A stretch of DNA of 64,000 nt. Origin: Paulinella micropora (lineage: Eukaryota > Cercozoa > Imbricatea > Euglyphida). The translations under genes and the position numbers were made by a program. The notes under the pieces are model-generated. The model made no database searches. It was given only the letters and a program-made list of their open reading frames with translations, and had not been told where the DNA came from. Of the stretch, positions 35,927 through 49,425 are shown one piece after another. The stretch lies in the NCBI GenBank assembly GCA_009731375.1, contig BJOX01000003.1:41630-105629 (forward strand), written 5' to 3'. Each line of letters begins with the position of its first letter. Position 1 is the first letter of the stretch.

Positions 35927-37463
35927 ACTGCTATCCCATAAATTTCCGTCCCGTGACTCCACTGAGAGAGCAGGTCAACTGAAATACCAATAAATAGCAA
36001 AGAGGCACTCACTTCGTTTATTTACGTAGATTTCTACTTGTTTCAGTGCAGACTTGGGTTGCAAAGTACGAACACGATGAACCGCCGTAGATTGTGAGTT
36101 AATCACAGTGAGGCCACGGTGTCAGTGATACTTGAAGATGAAAGTATAGCCTACAGTACTTGAAGGAGTGCTTCAAGTCCAACTAATATGTTCAAGTATC
36201 AAAATTTTCATTTGGGAAAGATTTCTCAGCTGTTTCCAAGTTTCTGGAAGTCTGTTTCCTTGTCCACAAATCAAGCTTACCACACATGCGTGTTCACGGA
36301 AAATCAGTGGAAAAGGTAATAGATTGGGGAAAAAAGGCAATAGTTAATCTTTGGTTAAAAAACTCAGTTTGAATTGATCGTTTCAACTGAAGTCATTCCT
36401 GAACGAAATAGAAAACTAGTTCGTGTTGACTGAGTTTGAGTCGAAACGTCGTGCAGAGGAGAATCTAACTGGCCGGTCAAAAACAGTAAAATGTCAACGG
36501 TAGTGGTTTAAGCCGGTCAGGCGTTAAAGAGCTCAGTCTGATACATTCGTATAGCTGATATATATTAATATAAAGAAGAAAGGAAACCTTGCCACGGCAC
36601 GGTTTCAAATTGAAAGTTTGGTGGCTGACACTATCTTTTCGTCCGGCTTCCCGCTCAGCACTATGAGTGGCAGTGAAATATTTTAGTTACAGTATCATGA
36701 CTCATGATTACTAGAAACAGTCACCCGTGCTCAGCTGTGAGGGGACTAGTAAGTTTCAAAAAAATAGTCGGCCTGACTCAAAACGTGACGGACGGTGACG
36801 AAGGGTACAATGCAGTGCTAGGAAAAAAGGTGAAGCGTACAAAAAAAATTACACGAAAGACAATAAAAGTTGGGAAAAAAAAAAAAAGGTATTACTGAGG
36901 GCGTTCAAATTCTCAATTTCTACTGTTAGATTTCCAACCAAGCGTCCGCAAAACAGGGAAATTTTCGCTGGCTAAATCAAAATCTGACTGGAAAATTAGA
37001 ACTTGAACGTACTCAGTACTAACTCTCAGCCTCGGAGCCAAAACAAACAGAGCAAAGTGTTACACAAAGAGAGAGGGAAAACCGATAAGAAGAAAGGAAA
37101 CCTTATTGTATTTCAAATTTGGTTACATGAGAGTGCCACTTTTCCCTAAACTTGAAACTCACAAGGTTGCTACCGGCATTAGTGTCGCTGTTTACGGTGC
37201 CAAGGACACTGTCAAATTTCACTAAAGCAGTTGAATCTTCAACCAAGTCAAATATGCACAATTTTTCGACATTGAAAATTTTCGATCTTGTTGATAGGAT
37301 ATTTGGTACTGGATTATAATTATTTCACTCAAAATAGTTGAAATTCTTTCAACCAAGTCGAACTATGCACAATTTTTCGATATCGAAAATTTCGACCTTG
37401 TTGATAGGATAGATGGTACAAAATTTCACATGATGAATTATAGTAGTGTGTATGTGTGTGTGA
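35927..37463. other. Intergenic AT-rich sequence with a 107-bp tandem duplication
   Basis: No gene is seen. AACCAAGTC...ATGCACAATTTTTCGA...CTTGTTGATAGGATA occurs at about 37239-37310 and again at about 37348-37411. The segment ends in poly-G (37464-37489) before the gap at 37500-37716, which is followed by more poly-G. Confidence 0.55.
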
Positions 37464-37881
37464 GGGGGGGGGGGGGGGGGGGGGGGGGGTTAGAAGAGGN
37501 NNNNNNNNNNNNNNNNNNNNNNNNNNNNNNNNNNNNNNNNNNNNNNNNNNNNNNNNNNNNNNNNNNNNNNNNNNNNNNNNNNNNNNNNNNNNNNNNNNNN
37601 NNNNNNNNNNNNNNNNNNNNNNNNNNNNNNNNNNNNNNNNNNNNNNNNNNNNNNNNNNNNNNNNNNNNNNNNNNNNNNNNNNNNNNNNNNNNNNNNNNNN
37701 NNNNNNNNNNNNNNNNGGGGGGGGGGGGGGGGGGGGGGGGGGCGCGGAAGGGGTCTAGCAGAAGCAGTTGCTTCGCAGTATTTACTGCTGTCAATAGCAG
37801 AAGTTACTGCTGTCGTTGCATTCTGCCAAAGGCTCTAAAAGTTTCACTCACGCTGTTAAGACGTATGTCCCCTACTTCTCT

Positions 37882-39354
37882 TTATTGACTTCTCTGCATT
37901 TCAACCTCCCTCAACCTACTTGACACTAACTTTTCACCCCATTTGTAACCTAGCTTCTGGAGAGCGTTCAAAGTGGTCTCAGTCGCCTGATGTCTGAAAA
38001 AGGGAGCTTTATCGGCAGCCTCGTGGCAAATCCTCCACAGGAATTCCTCGCCGGGATCAAAGCGGAGCCTGGCCAGAGCGTTGAGCGTGTTGGCAATAGC
38101 TTGCGCGTTGAACGACGACATTTTATGCATCGCCTCATCACACAGTCTCCAAAGGATTTCGTCATCCGCATGTCCAAATATGCCAACCGCGTTGAAAATA
38201 TTGCCAACCTCTGGAGCTAAGAGATGATGGGATTTCTTGACCACCTCTCGGTACAAAGTCCTCAGCACGACCTCGCCTGGGTTGAAGTTGCTCTTGGCTA
38301 GTGCATTCAAAGTGCAAGCAAGGGATTGTGCGTTGAACGAGTAAGCCTTTTTAACCGCCTCCTGACATAATGCGTTCAGCACTGCGGCATCTGCGTTATA
38401 TTTGAGCTTCCTTAATGCATTCAAAGTGACTGAAATTTCTTGGTGGTTGAAGAAAGAGACTTTCTCCATCGCCTCTTGACACAGAGCGTGCACCACCTCC
38501 TTCCCTGGCTTGTAGCTGAGCTTTCCTAGACCATTCAGCGCGTTGGGAATTTCTTGCGCGGTGAATGACTGTGCCTTTTTGACCACCTCTTGGCATAGTC
38601 GTCCCATCACTTCCTGCCTTGGTGTATATCCGAACTTTCCTAAAGCGGTGAAAGTGTTGGCAATTTCTTGTGGGTTGAACAAGTGAGCCTTTTGACCCGC
38701 CTCGTCGCACAGTGTACTTAACACTGCCTCTCCTGGGTCATAGCCAAGCTTGGCCAAGGCGTTCAGAGTGTTGCCGATGCCTTGCGAGCTGAAGGAGTCT
38801 GCATGCTTGATCGCCTCCTGGCTTAAGGGTTCCAGCAGATTTTGCTCCGCCAAGCCCATCCTGGCGGCGCAGTTGAAAGTAATGGATATACCCGCAGCAT
38901 TCAATGAATCTACTCGCTCGATCGTCGTGCTAATGAGCATTTCCAGGAAGTCTGCTTCTGTAATCTGCAAGTCCCTCGCACCAAGCCACACATTTGTTAG
39001 ATGCAATCCTCTTAATGAAGGCAACTCTCGCTTGAGTTTTCTTATCAGTTCAACACAGCGAGGGTCGGAACGTATCCGTGCCAAGTTTGACGGTGGCTTG
39101 CCCCTCAACCCCTTGGCTAGATTCAGCCAGGCAGCCACCAAAATTTGGGGTTCAAGACTTCCTGAGATTGAGAGATTCAAAATTTCATCAGCTGACTTGT
39201 CCTTGAAGTCGACTTTCTTCTGTTGATAAAGCAGAGTAGAGCCGATTGGGGATGGAAGGAGTGGGGCATTGTTGTCTGCTGTTTTCTGCGGCTTCAGCAA
39301 AGACGCACCCTGGTCCAGCAGTGGATGAGGCAACAACTGCAACAACAAGAGCAA
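37882..39354 (-). CDS. OPR-like (octotricopeptide) repeat protein, probable organelle RNA-binding factor
   Basis: About 484 codons read without interruption to a TAA. From about residue 180 to the end, at least seven helical repeats of about 38 residues follow one another, with the recurring core F-x-x-Q-x-I-x-N-T-L-N-A-L-A-K-L-x-Y-x-P-G (for example FNPQEIANTFTALGKFGYT). OPR and related repeats bind RNA and act in plastid or mitochondrial RNA processing and translation. The N-terminal 180 residues are non-repetitive; no C-terminal RAP domain is present. The frame starts without an ATG: TTGTTGTTGCAG at its upstream end looks like a splice acceptor, so the true exon probably starts at about 39336 and the start codon with any targeting peptide lies in an upstream exon, perhaps the Pro-rich frame at 39372-39750. 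Confidence 0.82.
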   Translation of the reverse strand: MLLLLQLLPHPLLDQGASLLKPQKTADNNAPLLPSPIGSTLLYQQKKVDFKDKSADEILNLSISGSLEPQILVAAWLNLAKGLRGKPPSNLARIRSDPRCVELIRKLKRELPSLRGLHLTNVWLGARDLQITEADFLEMLISTTIERVDSLNAAGISITFNCAARMGLAEQNLLEPLSQEAIKHADSFSSQGIGNTLNALAKLGYDPGEAVLSTLCDEAGQKAHLFNPQEIANTFTALGKFGYTPRQEVMGRLCQEVVKKAQSFTAQEIPNALNGLGKLSYKPGKEVVHALCQEAMEKVSFFNHQEISVTLNALRKLKYNADAAVLNALCQEAVKKAYSFNAQSLACTLNALAKSNFNPGEVVLRTLYREVVKKSHHLLAPEVGNIFNAVGIFGHADDEILWRLCDEAMHKMSSFNAQAIANTLNALARLRFDPGEEFLWRICHEAADKAPFFRHQATETTLNALQKLGYKWGEKLVSSRLREVEMQRSQ

Positions 39355-39371
39355 GACATGGATGTATGTTC

Positions 39372-39750
39372 ATCGATACTCCATCAGCAGGAATAGATTG
39401 ACCCATTCCCTAGGTTCCGCCTTTGGCTCCTGATTGATGTCCACTGTGCTAGGATTGGAAGGATTTTGGAGTGGAGGTGGCGGTGGAGGTGGCCGCACTT
39501 GATCGGTGCACGCTTGCATATACTGCACCACACAAGAAAGCAGAAGGATACAAGGGAATGAATGAACTTGTTTGCAGACGGATTGCGGCAATCGGGTTTG
39601 GGGGGGTGGGGGGGGGGAAGGGCAGACCGGGTTAAATGCCTGGGATGCTTGGTGATGTTGCATGGGAGTAGTGCAGCTGGTGATGTGCGGGTGGGACGGA
39701 GCATATGTGGCTGGAGGTGGTCGCGGCTGTGGACTAAGATGATCGCCCAA
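39372..39750 (-). CDS. Possible upstream exon of the OPR-like gene (Pro-rich)
   Basis: A 126-codon minus-strand frame is rich in Pro, Ser and Thr and ends with INQEPKAEPREWVNLFLLME. A GT at about 39405 (GAATGG|GTCAAT) would join in phase to the acceptor at about 39337 and restore one reading frame with LLPHPLLDQG. The donor is weak and low complexity weakens the coding case, so this is a candidate only. Confidence 0.3.
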
Positions 39751-40198
39751 CCGAGGGCCTGGCTGGATTACATACTACACAAATAAATAATAAATGGGTC
39801 GAAGGATGACCGAAAGAGAAAACACACAGCAAGCAGAAGATGCGAGGAATAACAATCGACCGGATTGGGGCTCTCATATATCGATCGTGGATCCGGATGC
39901 AGCTTGTGTTGTTGGTCCGGACGACGCTCGTATCGTTGATTTTGCTGCTCAGCGCCGTAATTGGTGTAACCAGGGTAGGAGCTGGATGTGAAATGTCCGG
40001 ACACTGGTGCCCTTGCGGAGGCGAATAACTCATGCTGCATGCACATGTTTGCGAGCACACTTATTTGCCTGCTCAAACTCAGCCCTCCACTTCTCTGACC
40101 AGCTAAGTGCCTTAAATAGATTCTTTCAATCACGTCATGCCTTTCAGCTGGCCCCACAAAATTCAAAGACAAGACCAACAGAAAAGAGAGAAAGCATT
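39751..40198. other. Unassigned sequence upstream of the OPR-like gene
   Basis: Opposite-strand frames overlap (108 and 136 codons minus, 65 codons plus) with no motif. It may hold promoter or first-exon sequence. Confidence 0.3.
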
Positions 40199-40224
40199 TC
40201 TCTATCTCTCTCTCTTTCTTTCTT

Positions 40225-40282
<58 letters not shown>

Positions 40283-40535
40283 GTGTGTCTGTCTGTGGAT
40301 GTAAACGGTCTCGGATAGCACCTAGCTAGTGATGTGGACTCTTCAAAGGTGACTTGGACGATTTCGGTAGGCAGGATGAAATTGTGAGGTAGAAAGTGCT
40401 GCACGCAAGTACCCCGTAAGGCTGCCCAGGGAGGGCGGTGCGCTCCAGCTGGGGCACGGCCGGTGCAGGGACAGGCTCACCCTCCACCTGCCAGCCAAGC
40501 AACCACACCACGCCTCCTCGCTCCTCCTTCTTCCT

Positions 40536-40579
<44 letters not shown>

Positions 40580-41045
40580 TCCCTCCCTCCGTNNNNNNNN
40601 NNCCCCCCCACCCGGCCCCTTTATCCTTCATTGTTTCTTTCTTTCTTTCTTTCTTTTCTTTATTTTTTCCTTCCTTCCTTTCCTTTCCCTTTCCTTTTCC
40701 TTCTCCTTTTCCTTTTCGTTCCCGTTCCCTTCCCTCCCTCCCTCCCTTCCTTCCTTCCTTCCTTTCTTTCTTTCTTTCTCTCTTTAACTCTTTCTTTCTT
40801 TCTTCCTTCCTTCCTTTCTTTCTTTCTTCCTTTCTTTCTTCCTTTCTTTCTTTCTTTTCCTTTCCTCCTCCCCCCCCCCCCCCCCCCTTTTTTCTTTCTT
40901 TTCTTTCTTTTCTTTTTCTTTCTTTTCTTTCTTTTCTTTTCTTTCTTTTCTTTTCTTTCTTTCTTTTCCTTTCTTCTTTCTTTCTTTCTTTCTTCCTTCC
41001 TTCCTTCCTTCTTCCTTCCTTCCTTCCTTCCTTCCTTTTTTTTTC

Positions 41046-41076
<31 letters not shown>

Positions 41077-41310
41077 ACTTACTTTCTTGCTTTCTTGCTT
41101 TCTTTCTTTCTTTCTTTCCTTCCTTCCTTCCTTCCTTCCTTTCTTTCTTTCTTTCTTTCCTCCCTTCCTTCCTTCCTTCCTTCCTTCTTTCTTTCTTTCT
41201 TTCTTTCTTTTTCTTTTCTTTTTCTTTTCTTTTCTTTTCTTTTGTTTTGTTTTCTTTTGTTTTGTTTCTTTCTGTCCTTTCTGTCCTTTCTTTCTTTCTT
41301 TCTTTCTGTC
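40199..41310. repeat. (CT)n and (CTTT)n / (CCTT)n blocks
   Basis: (CT)n lies at 40199-40277 and 40538-40572, then after a 10-N gap (40593-40602) a long pyrimidine array of CTTT, CCTT and CTTTT units with a poly-C run (40869-40887). Between the CT runs, 40278-40537 is unique sequence without a recognisable gene. Confidence 0.93.
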
Positions 41311-41418
41311 GGAGGGATGTGGAACCAACTTGTTGAGTAGGAATACCTCATGTTTTAGTCTTTTTGAGTGGAACGCTCTGTACGCTGAACAGAAAGAAAA
41401 CACACCAAAGTGCAACAT

Positions 41419-41745
41419 AATTTAATATAATATAATATAATATAATATAATATAATATAATATAATATAATATAATATAATATAATATAATATAATATAA
41501 TAATATAATATAATATAATATAATATAATATAATATAATATAACATAACATAATATAATATAATATAATATAATATAATATAATATAATATAATATAATA
41601 ATATAATATAATGTAATATAATATACAAATGTAATGTAATGTAATGTAATGTAATGCAATGTGATGTAATGTAATGTAATGTAATGTAATTTAATGTAAT
41701 ATAATATAATATAATATTATATGACATAATATAACATAGCTAAAT
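41419..41745. repeat. (TAATA)n / (TAATG)n pentanucleotide array
   Basis: TAATA units run to about 41620, then grade into TAATG units (41627-41690), then back to TAATA. Reading frames across it are artefacts. Confidence 0.93.
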
Positions 41746-42099
41746 GTAATTTGCGCCTCTCTGTGCTTCGCCTGTGCTTCGCGCACGAATTGGGGATCAA
41801 AGTTCGATGCCTAACTTCCCTACTTCTCAAGCGAGAAAACCACGTAAAGATTCGCATTTGGCCACTGTCGAATGCGAAATTTTGCCAACACATATCCGGA
41901 TCGAGCCAACATATATTCTGATCGATCATCTGACTTATTTGGTGTATAAATTGCCCGAGATCGTTTTTAGAGAATTCCGTGACGGGGTCAGACCTGAATT
42001 CTGGTTCCTTTTCATCCTGTTTCAACTCGATAACCTATTACACACAGCACGATATATCGTACAGTGAATCAGTAAGCAAGAAAACAAACAAATAATCTC
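41746..42099. other. Unique sequence between repeat blocks
   Basis: Frames of about 100 codons are open on both strands (41717-42025 minus, 41774-42067 plus) without a recognised motif. AAGTTCGATGCC at about 41802 resembles a B box, but no tRNA fold is apparent. Confidence 0.3.
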
Positions 42100-44590
<2,491 letters not shown>

Positions 44591-44671
44591 TCTTTAAGGG
44601 TGTCTGTTTTTTCTTATTCAGCTAAGTCAGCTAACGGGAAAAACGATAAAAATAACCCGATAATGATGCAG

Positions 44672-44702
<31 letters not shown>

Positions 44703-45000
44703 CCTCCCTTTCTCTTCCTTTTTCTCTCGATCTCTCCTCCCCTTCCTCTTCCTCTTTCTCTCGATCTCTCGATCTCACTCGCTCTCTTTCTCTTCATGAA
44801 AGTAAGATTTATCGAGTATCGACCAGCTGGTGACAAAGCCCGTCAACAGTTACTTAGGTAGGACCGCAAAAACCGGTGCCAGGTGCGCCTGCCAACTTGC
44901 GGGTTTTGCTGTTTTGTTTAATGCTGCCGTGACGTGATAGTCGTGATCTCATCCTTCACGATGTCATAGTTATGCATGATCTCTCTCACGTCTTCGCTCT
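44591..45000. other. Short unique islands in CT repeats
   Basis: 44595-44670 and 44800-45000 are unique, with (CT)n between them. No gene is seen. Confidence 0.4.
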
Positions 45001-45100
45001 TCTTCTTCTTCTTCTTCTTCTTCTTCTTCTTCTTCTTCTTCTTCTTCTTCTTCTTCTTCTTCTTCTTCTTCTTCTTCTTCTTCTTCTTCTTCTTCTTCTT
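45001..45100. repeat. (CTT)n microsatellite
   Basis: About 33 units directly adjoining the 3' end of a family B copy, as the (AAG)n tail when read on the minus strand. Confidence 0.95.
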
Positions 45101-45103
45101 TTT

Positions 45104-45272
45104 CTTTGCCTTTGCCTTTGCCTTTGCCTTTAATTTAATGAAGTAGTTACTTTCACAAGTGACCTCTGGTCATCCATAAATCGTTAGCCCGAAGGCCATT
45201 GATTTAATTAAGACGGTGACCCTTATAATATTAATATTAAAACTTATTAAAGTAACGTTGCAATATATTAAA

Positions 45273-45275
<3 letters not shown>
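45104..45275 (-). mobile_element. Retroposon family B, nearly complete copy
   Basis: The sense strand is minus: from (TTA)n through AT-rich sequence, GGGTCACCGTCTTAATTAAA, GGCCTTCGGGCTAACGATTT, GATGACCAGAGGTCACTTGT, TTCATTAAATTAAAGGCAAA, then (AAAGGC)n and (AAG)n. Family B is therefore bounded by (TAA)n at its 5' side and (AAG)n at its 3' side. No tRNA-type promoter boxes were recognised; it could be a SINE or a 5'-truncated LINE end. Confidence 0.8.

Positions 45276-45356
<81 letters not shown>
45276..45356. repeat. (TAA)n microsatellite
   Basis: About 27 units, shared as the border of a family B copy on the left and as the 3' tail of a family A SINE on the right. Confidence 0.95.
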
Positions 45357-45441
45357 GTGCTTCTCTGTCAATGGCTGATGCATTTCTGCACATGCGCCTC
45401 CATCGTCTCACCCGTGAGGGGAGTACGAAGAATTGACGATA
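45357..45441 (-). mobile_element. SINE family A, 3' part cut by a gap
   Basis: It matches positions 61247-61331. The copy runs into a 720-bp gap (45442-46161), which probably hides its head and neighbouring repeats. Confidence 0.88.
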
Positions 45442-46161
45442 NNNNNNNNNNNNNNNNNNNNNNNNNNNNNNNNNNNNNNNNNNNNNNNNNNNNNNNNNNN
45501 NNNNNNNNNNNNNNNNNNNNNNNNNNNNNNNNNNNNNNNNNNNNNNNNNNNNNNNNNNNNNNNNNNNNNNNNNNNNNNNNNNNNNNNNNNNNNNNNNNNN
45601 NNNNNNNNNNNNNNNNNNNNNNNNNNNNNNNNNNNNNNNNNNNNNNNNNNNNNNNNNNNNNNNNNNNNNNNNNNNNNNNNNNNNNNNNNNNNNNNNNNNN
45701 NNNNNNNNNNNNNNNNNNNNNNNNNNNNNNNNNNNNNNNNNNNNNNNNNNNNNNNNNNNNNNNNNNNNNNNNNNNNNNNNNNNNNNNNNNNNNNNNNNNN
45801 NNNNNNNNNNNNNNNNNNNNNNNNNNNNNNNNNNNNNNNNNNNNNNNNNNNNNNNNNNNNNNNNNNNNNNNNNNNNNNNNNNNNNNNNNNNNNNNNNNNN
45901 NNNNNNNNNNNNNNNNNNNNNNNNNNNNNNNNNNNNNNNNNNNNNNNNNNNNNNNNNNNNNNNNNNNNNNNNNNNNNNNNNNNNNNNNNNNNNNNNNNNN
46001 NNNNNNNNNNNNNNNNNNNNNNNNNNNNNNNNNNNNNNNNNNNNNNNNNNNNNNNNNNNNNNNNNNNNNNNNNNNNNNNNNNNNNNNNNNNNNNNNNNNN
46101 NNNNNNNNNNNNNNNNNNNNNNNNNNNNNNNNNNNNNNNNNNNNNNNNNNNNNNNNNNNNN

Positions 46162-46325
46162 CCTGCCAATTGCTGAGCCAAAAGGCCATGTGCATCCAGT
46201 CCTCCATTCCATAAGGAAAGTCTCCACACCAATCGGTGGAATAAAGGAAGTGACGGCATAGAACATTACTCTAGGAGCTTTATACCAATCAGCCCATGGA
46301 AAGGGACCGATGGCCTATGTACTCC
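46162..46325 (-). mobile_element. Short retroposon-like sequence (family G)
   Basis: Unique sequence between a gap and (TAA)n contains GGCCATGTGCATCCAG and TGGAAAGGGACCGATGGCC. The position next to (TAA)n and the CATGTGC word resemble families A, D and E, but the shared tail is poor here, so membership is uncertain. Confidence 0.35.
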
Positions 46326-46326
46326 C

Positions 46327-46406
<80 letters not shown>
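46326..46406. repeat. (TAA)n microsatellite
   Basis: About 26 units forming the tail side of the next SINE copy. Confidence 0.95.
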
Positions 46407-46476
46407 GTGCTTCTCTGTCAATGGCTGATGCAAATCTGCACATGCGCCTCCATCGTCTCACCCGTGAGGGGAGTAC

Positions 46477-46481
<5 letters not shown>
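46407..46481 (-). mobile_element. SINE family A, 75-bp 3' fragment
   Basis: It runs from GTGCTTCTCTGTCAATGGCT to GAGGGGAGTACGAA, and is 5'-truncated straight into (TAA)n at 46479. Both borders are the same microsatellite. Confidence 0.88.
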
Positions 46482-46536
<55 letters not shown>

Positions 46537-46565
46537 TAATAATAATAATAATAATAGTAATAATA

Positions 46566-46609
<44 letters not shown>

Positions 46610-46707
46610 TTCTTCTTCTTCTTCTTCTTCTTCGTCTTCTTATTCTTCTTCTTCTTCTTCTTCTTCTTCTTCTTCTTCTTCTTCTTCTTCTTCTTCTTCT
46701 TCTTCTT
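46479..46707. repeat. (TAA)n joined to (CTT)n
   Basis: (TAA)n with a few TAG and TGA variants to about 46609, then (CTT)n to about 46706. The direct switch from one microsatellite to another has no unique sequence between. Confidence 0.93.
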
Positions 46708-46802
46708 CGCCTTTGATTTAATGAAGGTACTTTTACAAGTGACCTCTGGTCATCCATACAAATCGTTAGCCCGAAGGCCATTGATTTAACTAAGACGGTG
46801 AC

Positions 46803-46803
<1 letters not shown>
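46707..46803 (-). mobile_element. Retroposon family B copy
   Basis: It contains CTCTGGTCATCCATACAAAT and CCCGAAGGCCATTGATTTAA on the plus strand. It is truncated after GACGGTGACAC and followed immediately by (CTT)n. Confidence 0.85.
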
Positions 46804-46833
<30 letters not shown>

Positions 46834-47122
46834 CTTCTTCTTCTTCTTCTTCTTCTTCTTCTTCCTTCTTTCTTCTTCTTTCTTCTTTCTTCTTTCTTCT
46901 TTCTTCTTTTCTTCTTTTTTCTTCTTTTCTTCTTTCTTCTTTCTTCTTTCTTCTTTCTTTTTTTTTCTTTCTTCTTCTTTCTTTCTTCTTTCTTCTTCTT
47001 CTTTCTTCTTTCTTCTTTCTTTCTTTCTTCTTTCTTTCTTTCTTCTTTCTTCGAAAGAAGAAAGAAGAAAGAAGAAAGATCTTTCTTCTTTCTTCTTCTT
47101 CTTCTTCTTCTTCTTCTTCTTC
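46804..47122. repeat. (CTT)n / (TTCTTTC)n with a strand-flipped island
   Basis: CTT units grade into CTTTCTT units. At about 47052-47089 the repeat switches to GAAAGAA sense between TTCGAA and AGATCT, then returns to CTT. Confidence 0.9.
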
Positions 47123-47227
47123 TTCTTCTTCTTTGCCTTTGCCTTTGCCTTTAGTTTAATGAAGTTACTTATACAAGTGACCTCTGGTCATCCATACAAA
47201 TCTTCTTCTTCTTCTTCTTCTTCTTCT

Positions 47228-47258
<31 letters not shown>

Positions 47259-47575
47259 TTTCTTCTTCTTCTTTTTCTTCTTCTTCTTTTTCTTCTTCTT
47301 CTTCTTCTTCTTCTTCCTCTTCTGCCTTTGCCTTTAATTTAATGAAGTTACTTTTACAAGTGACCTCTGGTCATCCATACAAATCGTTTTCTTCTTCTTC
47401 TTCTTCTTCTTCTTCTTCTTCTTCTTCTTCTTCTTCTTCTTCTTCTTCTTCTTCTTCTTCTTTGCCTTTGCCTTTAATTTAATGAAAAAACTTTTACAAG
47501 TGACCTCTGGTCATCCATACAAATCGTTAGCCCGAAGGCCATTGATTTAATTAAGACGGTGACCCTTATATTGAT
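47123..47575 (-). mobile_element. Three family B copies in tandem, separated by (CTT)n
   Basis: Copies lie at 47132-47202, 47318-47387 and 47460-47640. The first two stop within CATCCATACAAATC and run into (CTT)n; the third continues through GACGGTGACCC into the AT-rich part and (TAA)n. All have the same orientation and the same (AAG)-type 3' side, so the array reads as repeated unit plus tail. Confidence 0.85.
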
Positions 47576-47632
47576 AGTATTATTAAAGAAGTGTTGTAAT
47601 ATATTAATTAAAATAGTAATAACAATAATAAC

Positions 47633-47639
<7 letters not shown>

Positions 47640-47664
<25 letters not shown>

Positions 47665-47675
47665 TAACGATAATG

Positions 47676-47720
<45 letters not shown>
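47640..47720. repeat. (TAA)n microsatellite
   Basis: TAA units with GATAAC interruptions. Confidence 0.93.
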
Positions 47721-47722
<2 letters not shown>

Positions 47723-47854
47723 ATATCTGAGGCGTACTGATGCAGCTAATGGCATATCCTCAACGGACATAAGCCTCCAATACCCTTGTTCGAGGTCCTC
47801 CACCCCCCCGTGTCAGTCTCTCGCCTGATGATCGGGGCCACCGATGGAGCTCCT
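47721..47854 (-). mobile_element. SINE-like family F copy, cut by a gap
   Basis: The sense strand (minus) contains GGTGGAGGACCTCGAACAAG, GGAGGCTTATGTCCGTTGAG and GCCATTAGCTGCATCAGTAC, then (TTA)n. A second copy begins at 63911. The GGAGGC...ATGTCC...GCCATT order aligns with the 3' ends of families A, D and E. Confidence 0.75.
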
Positions 47855-48512
47855 NNNNNNNNNNNNNNNNNNNNNNNNNNNNNNNNNNNNNNNNNNNNNN
47901 NNNNNNNNNNNNNNNNNNNNNNNNNNNNNNNNNNNNNNNNNNNNNNNNNNNNNNNNNNNNNNNNNNNNNNNNNNNNNNNNNNNNNNNNNNNNNNNNNNNN
48001 NNNNNNNNNNNNNNNNNNNNNNNNNNNNNNNNNNNNNNNNNNNNNNNNNNNNNNNNNNNNNNNNNNNNNNNNNNNNNNNNNNNNNNNNNNNNNNNNNNNN
48101 NNNNNNNNNNNNNNNNNNNNNNNNNNNNNNNNNNNNNNNNNNNNNNNNNNNNNNNNNNNNNNNNNNNNNNNNNNNNNNNNNNNNNNNNNNNNNNNNNNNN
48201 NNNNNNNNNNNNNNNNNNNNNNNNNNNNNNNNNNNNNNNNNNNNNNNNNNNNNNNNNNNNNNNNNNNNNNNNNNNNNNNNNNNNNNNNNNNNNNNNNNNN
48301 NNNNNNNNNNNNNNNNNNNNNNNNNNNNNNNNNNNNNNNNNNNNNNNNNNNNNNNNNNNNNNNNNNNNNNNNNNNNNNNNNNNNNNNNNNNNNNNNNNNN
48401 NNNNNNNNNNNNNNNNNNNNNNNNNNNNNNNNNNNNNNNNNNNNNNNNNNNNNNNNNNNNNNNNNNNNNNNNNNNNNNNNNNNNNNNNNNNNNNNNNNNN
48501 NNNNNNNNNNNN

Positions 48513-48602
48513 CAATGAAAATACTGGTGGCACCGACGGGAATCGAACTGGCGACAGGGCCCAGATGGTAGAACTTGACCACTGGGCTATCACGGTGTCC
48601 GG
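48513..48602 (-). mobile_element. SINE family A head (tRNA-like part) after a gap
   Basis: It contains both promoter boxes on the minus strand: TAGCCCAGTGG and AGTTCGATTCC. It corresponds to 63684-63770, then (TAA)n follows at 48604. Confidence 0.88.
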
Positions 48603-48610
48603 TAATGATG

Positions 48611-48667
<57 letters not shown>

Positions 48668-48865
48668 GTGATAATAATAATAATAATAATAAATTCTTCT
48701 TCTTCTTTGCCTTTTGCCTTTGATTTAATGAAGTTACTTTTACAAGTGACCTCTGGTCATCCATACAAATCGTTCTTCTTCTTCTTCTTCTTCTTCTTAA
48801 TAAAAGCTTCTTCTTTTTCTTCTTCTTCTTCTTCTTCTTCTTCTTCTTCTTCTTCTTCTTTAATA
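48603..48865. repeat. (TAA)n, family B fragment and (CTT)n
   Basis: (TAA)n at 48607-48690, a family B fragment at about 48700-48772 (ends at CATACAAATCG), then (CTT)n to 48860 with one TAATAAAAG interruption. Confidence 0.9.
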
Positions 48866-49425
48866 AAAACAACATTGTACAGCGAGAAAAGTCAGAACTA
48901 AATTATGAGAAGCTAAGTTAGTATAAAAGATTAATATTAATATAATAACTAGTACTAGAAACAAAAATGGGAAAACGAAAGTAAATATGAGGGGAGAAAT
49001 AAAGGAAATGATGGAATATAAGCTAGATATGATACGGAGACAGAAAATGAGAAAAGAAAAAAAAGATATAGGGGGAGAGGAGAAACTGAAAGCTAAATAT
49101 GATACGGAGACAAACTGAAAAAGGAAAAAAGATATGGGGGGAGAGGAGAAAATGTAAGCTAAAAATGATGAGGAAACAGAAATGGAGAAAAGAAAGAAAA
49201 TAAGAATGGAGGGATATAGGCTAGAAATAGAGAGAGGAAAAAGGAGCTAGATATGATAAGGGGACAAAAAAGAGGGGAAAAGGGAAGATATGAAGAGAGA
49301 GAACAAGGAAATATACAAAGATAGGAACATGAGACTATGTACAAAAGAAGCAAGAAGAACGAACACTAAACTAGTGAGAGCGTTGCGGTGCATCCCAAGG
49401 TGCCGCTTCGCTGAGTCAAGGATCT
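48861..49425 (-). mobile_element. LINE family C 3' UTR, copy 1
   Basis: The 3' end on the minus strand reads CTGTACAATGTTGTTTTTAT then (AAG)n. The body is a pyrimidine-rich 3' UTR (purine-rich on plus) with internal tandem units of about 60-80 bp containing CTAGATATGATACGGAGACA. It is 5'-truncated at CCGCTTCGCTGAGTCAAGGA into the next (CTT)n. Confidence 0.75.

Noticed and set aside
45216-46266. Frames of about 280-330 codons consisting mostly of X
   Set aside because: They cross a 720-bp assembly gap and have no real coding content.
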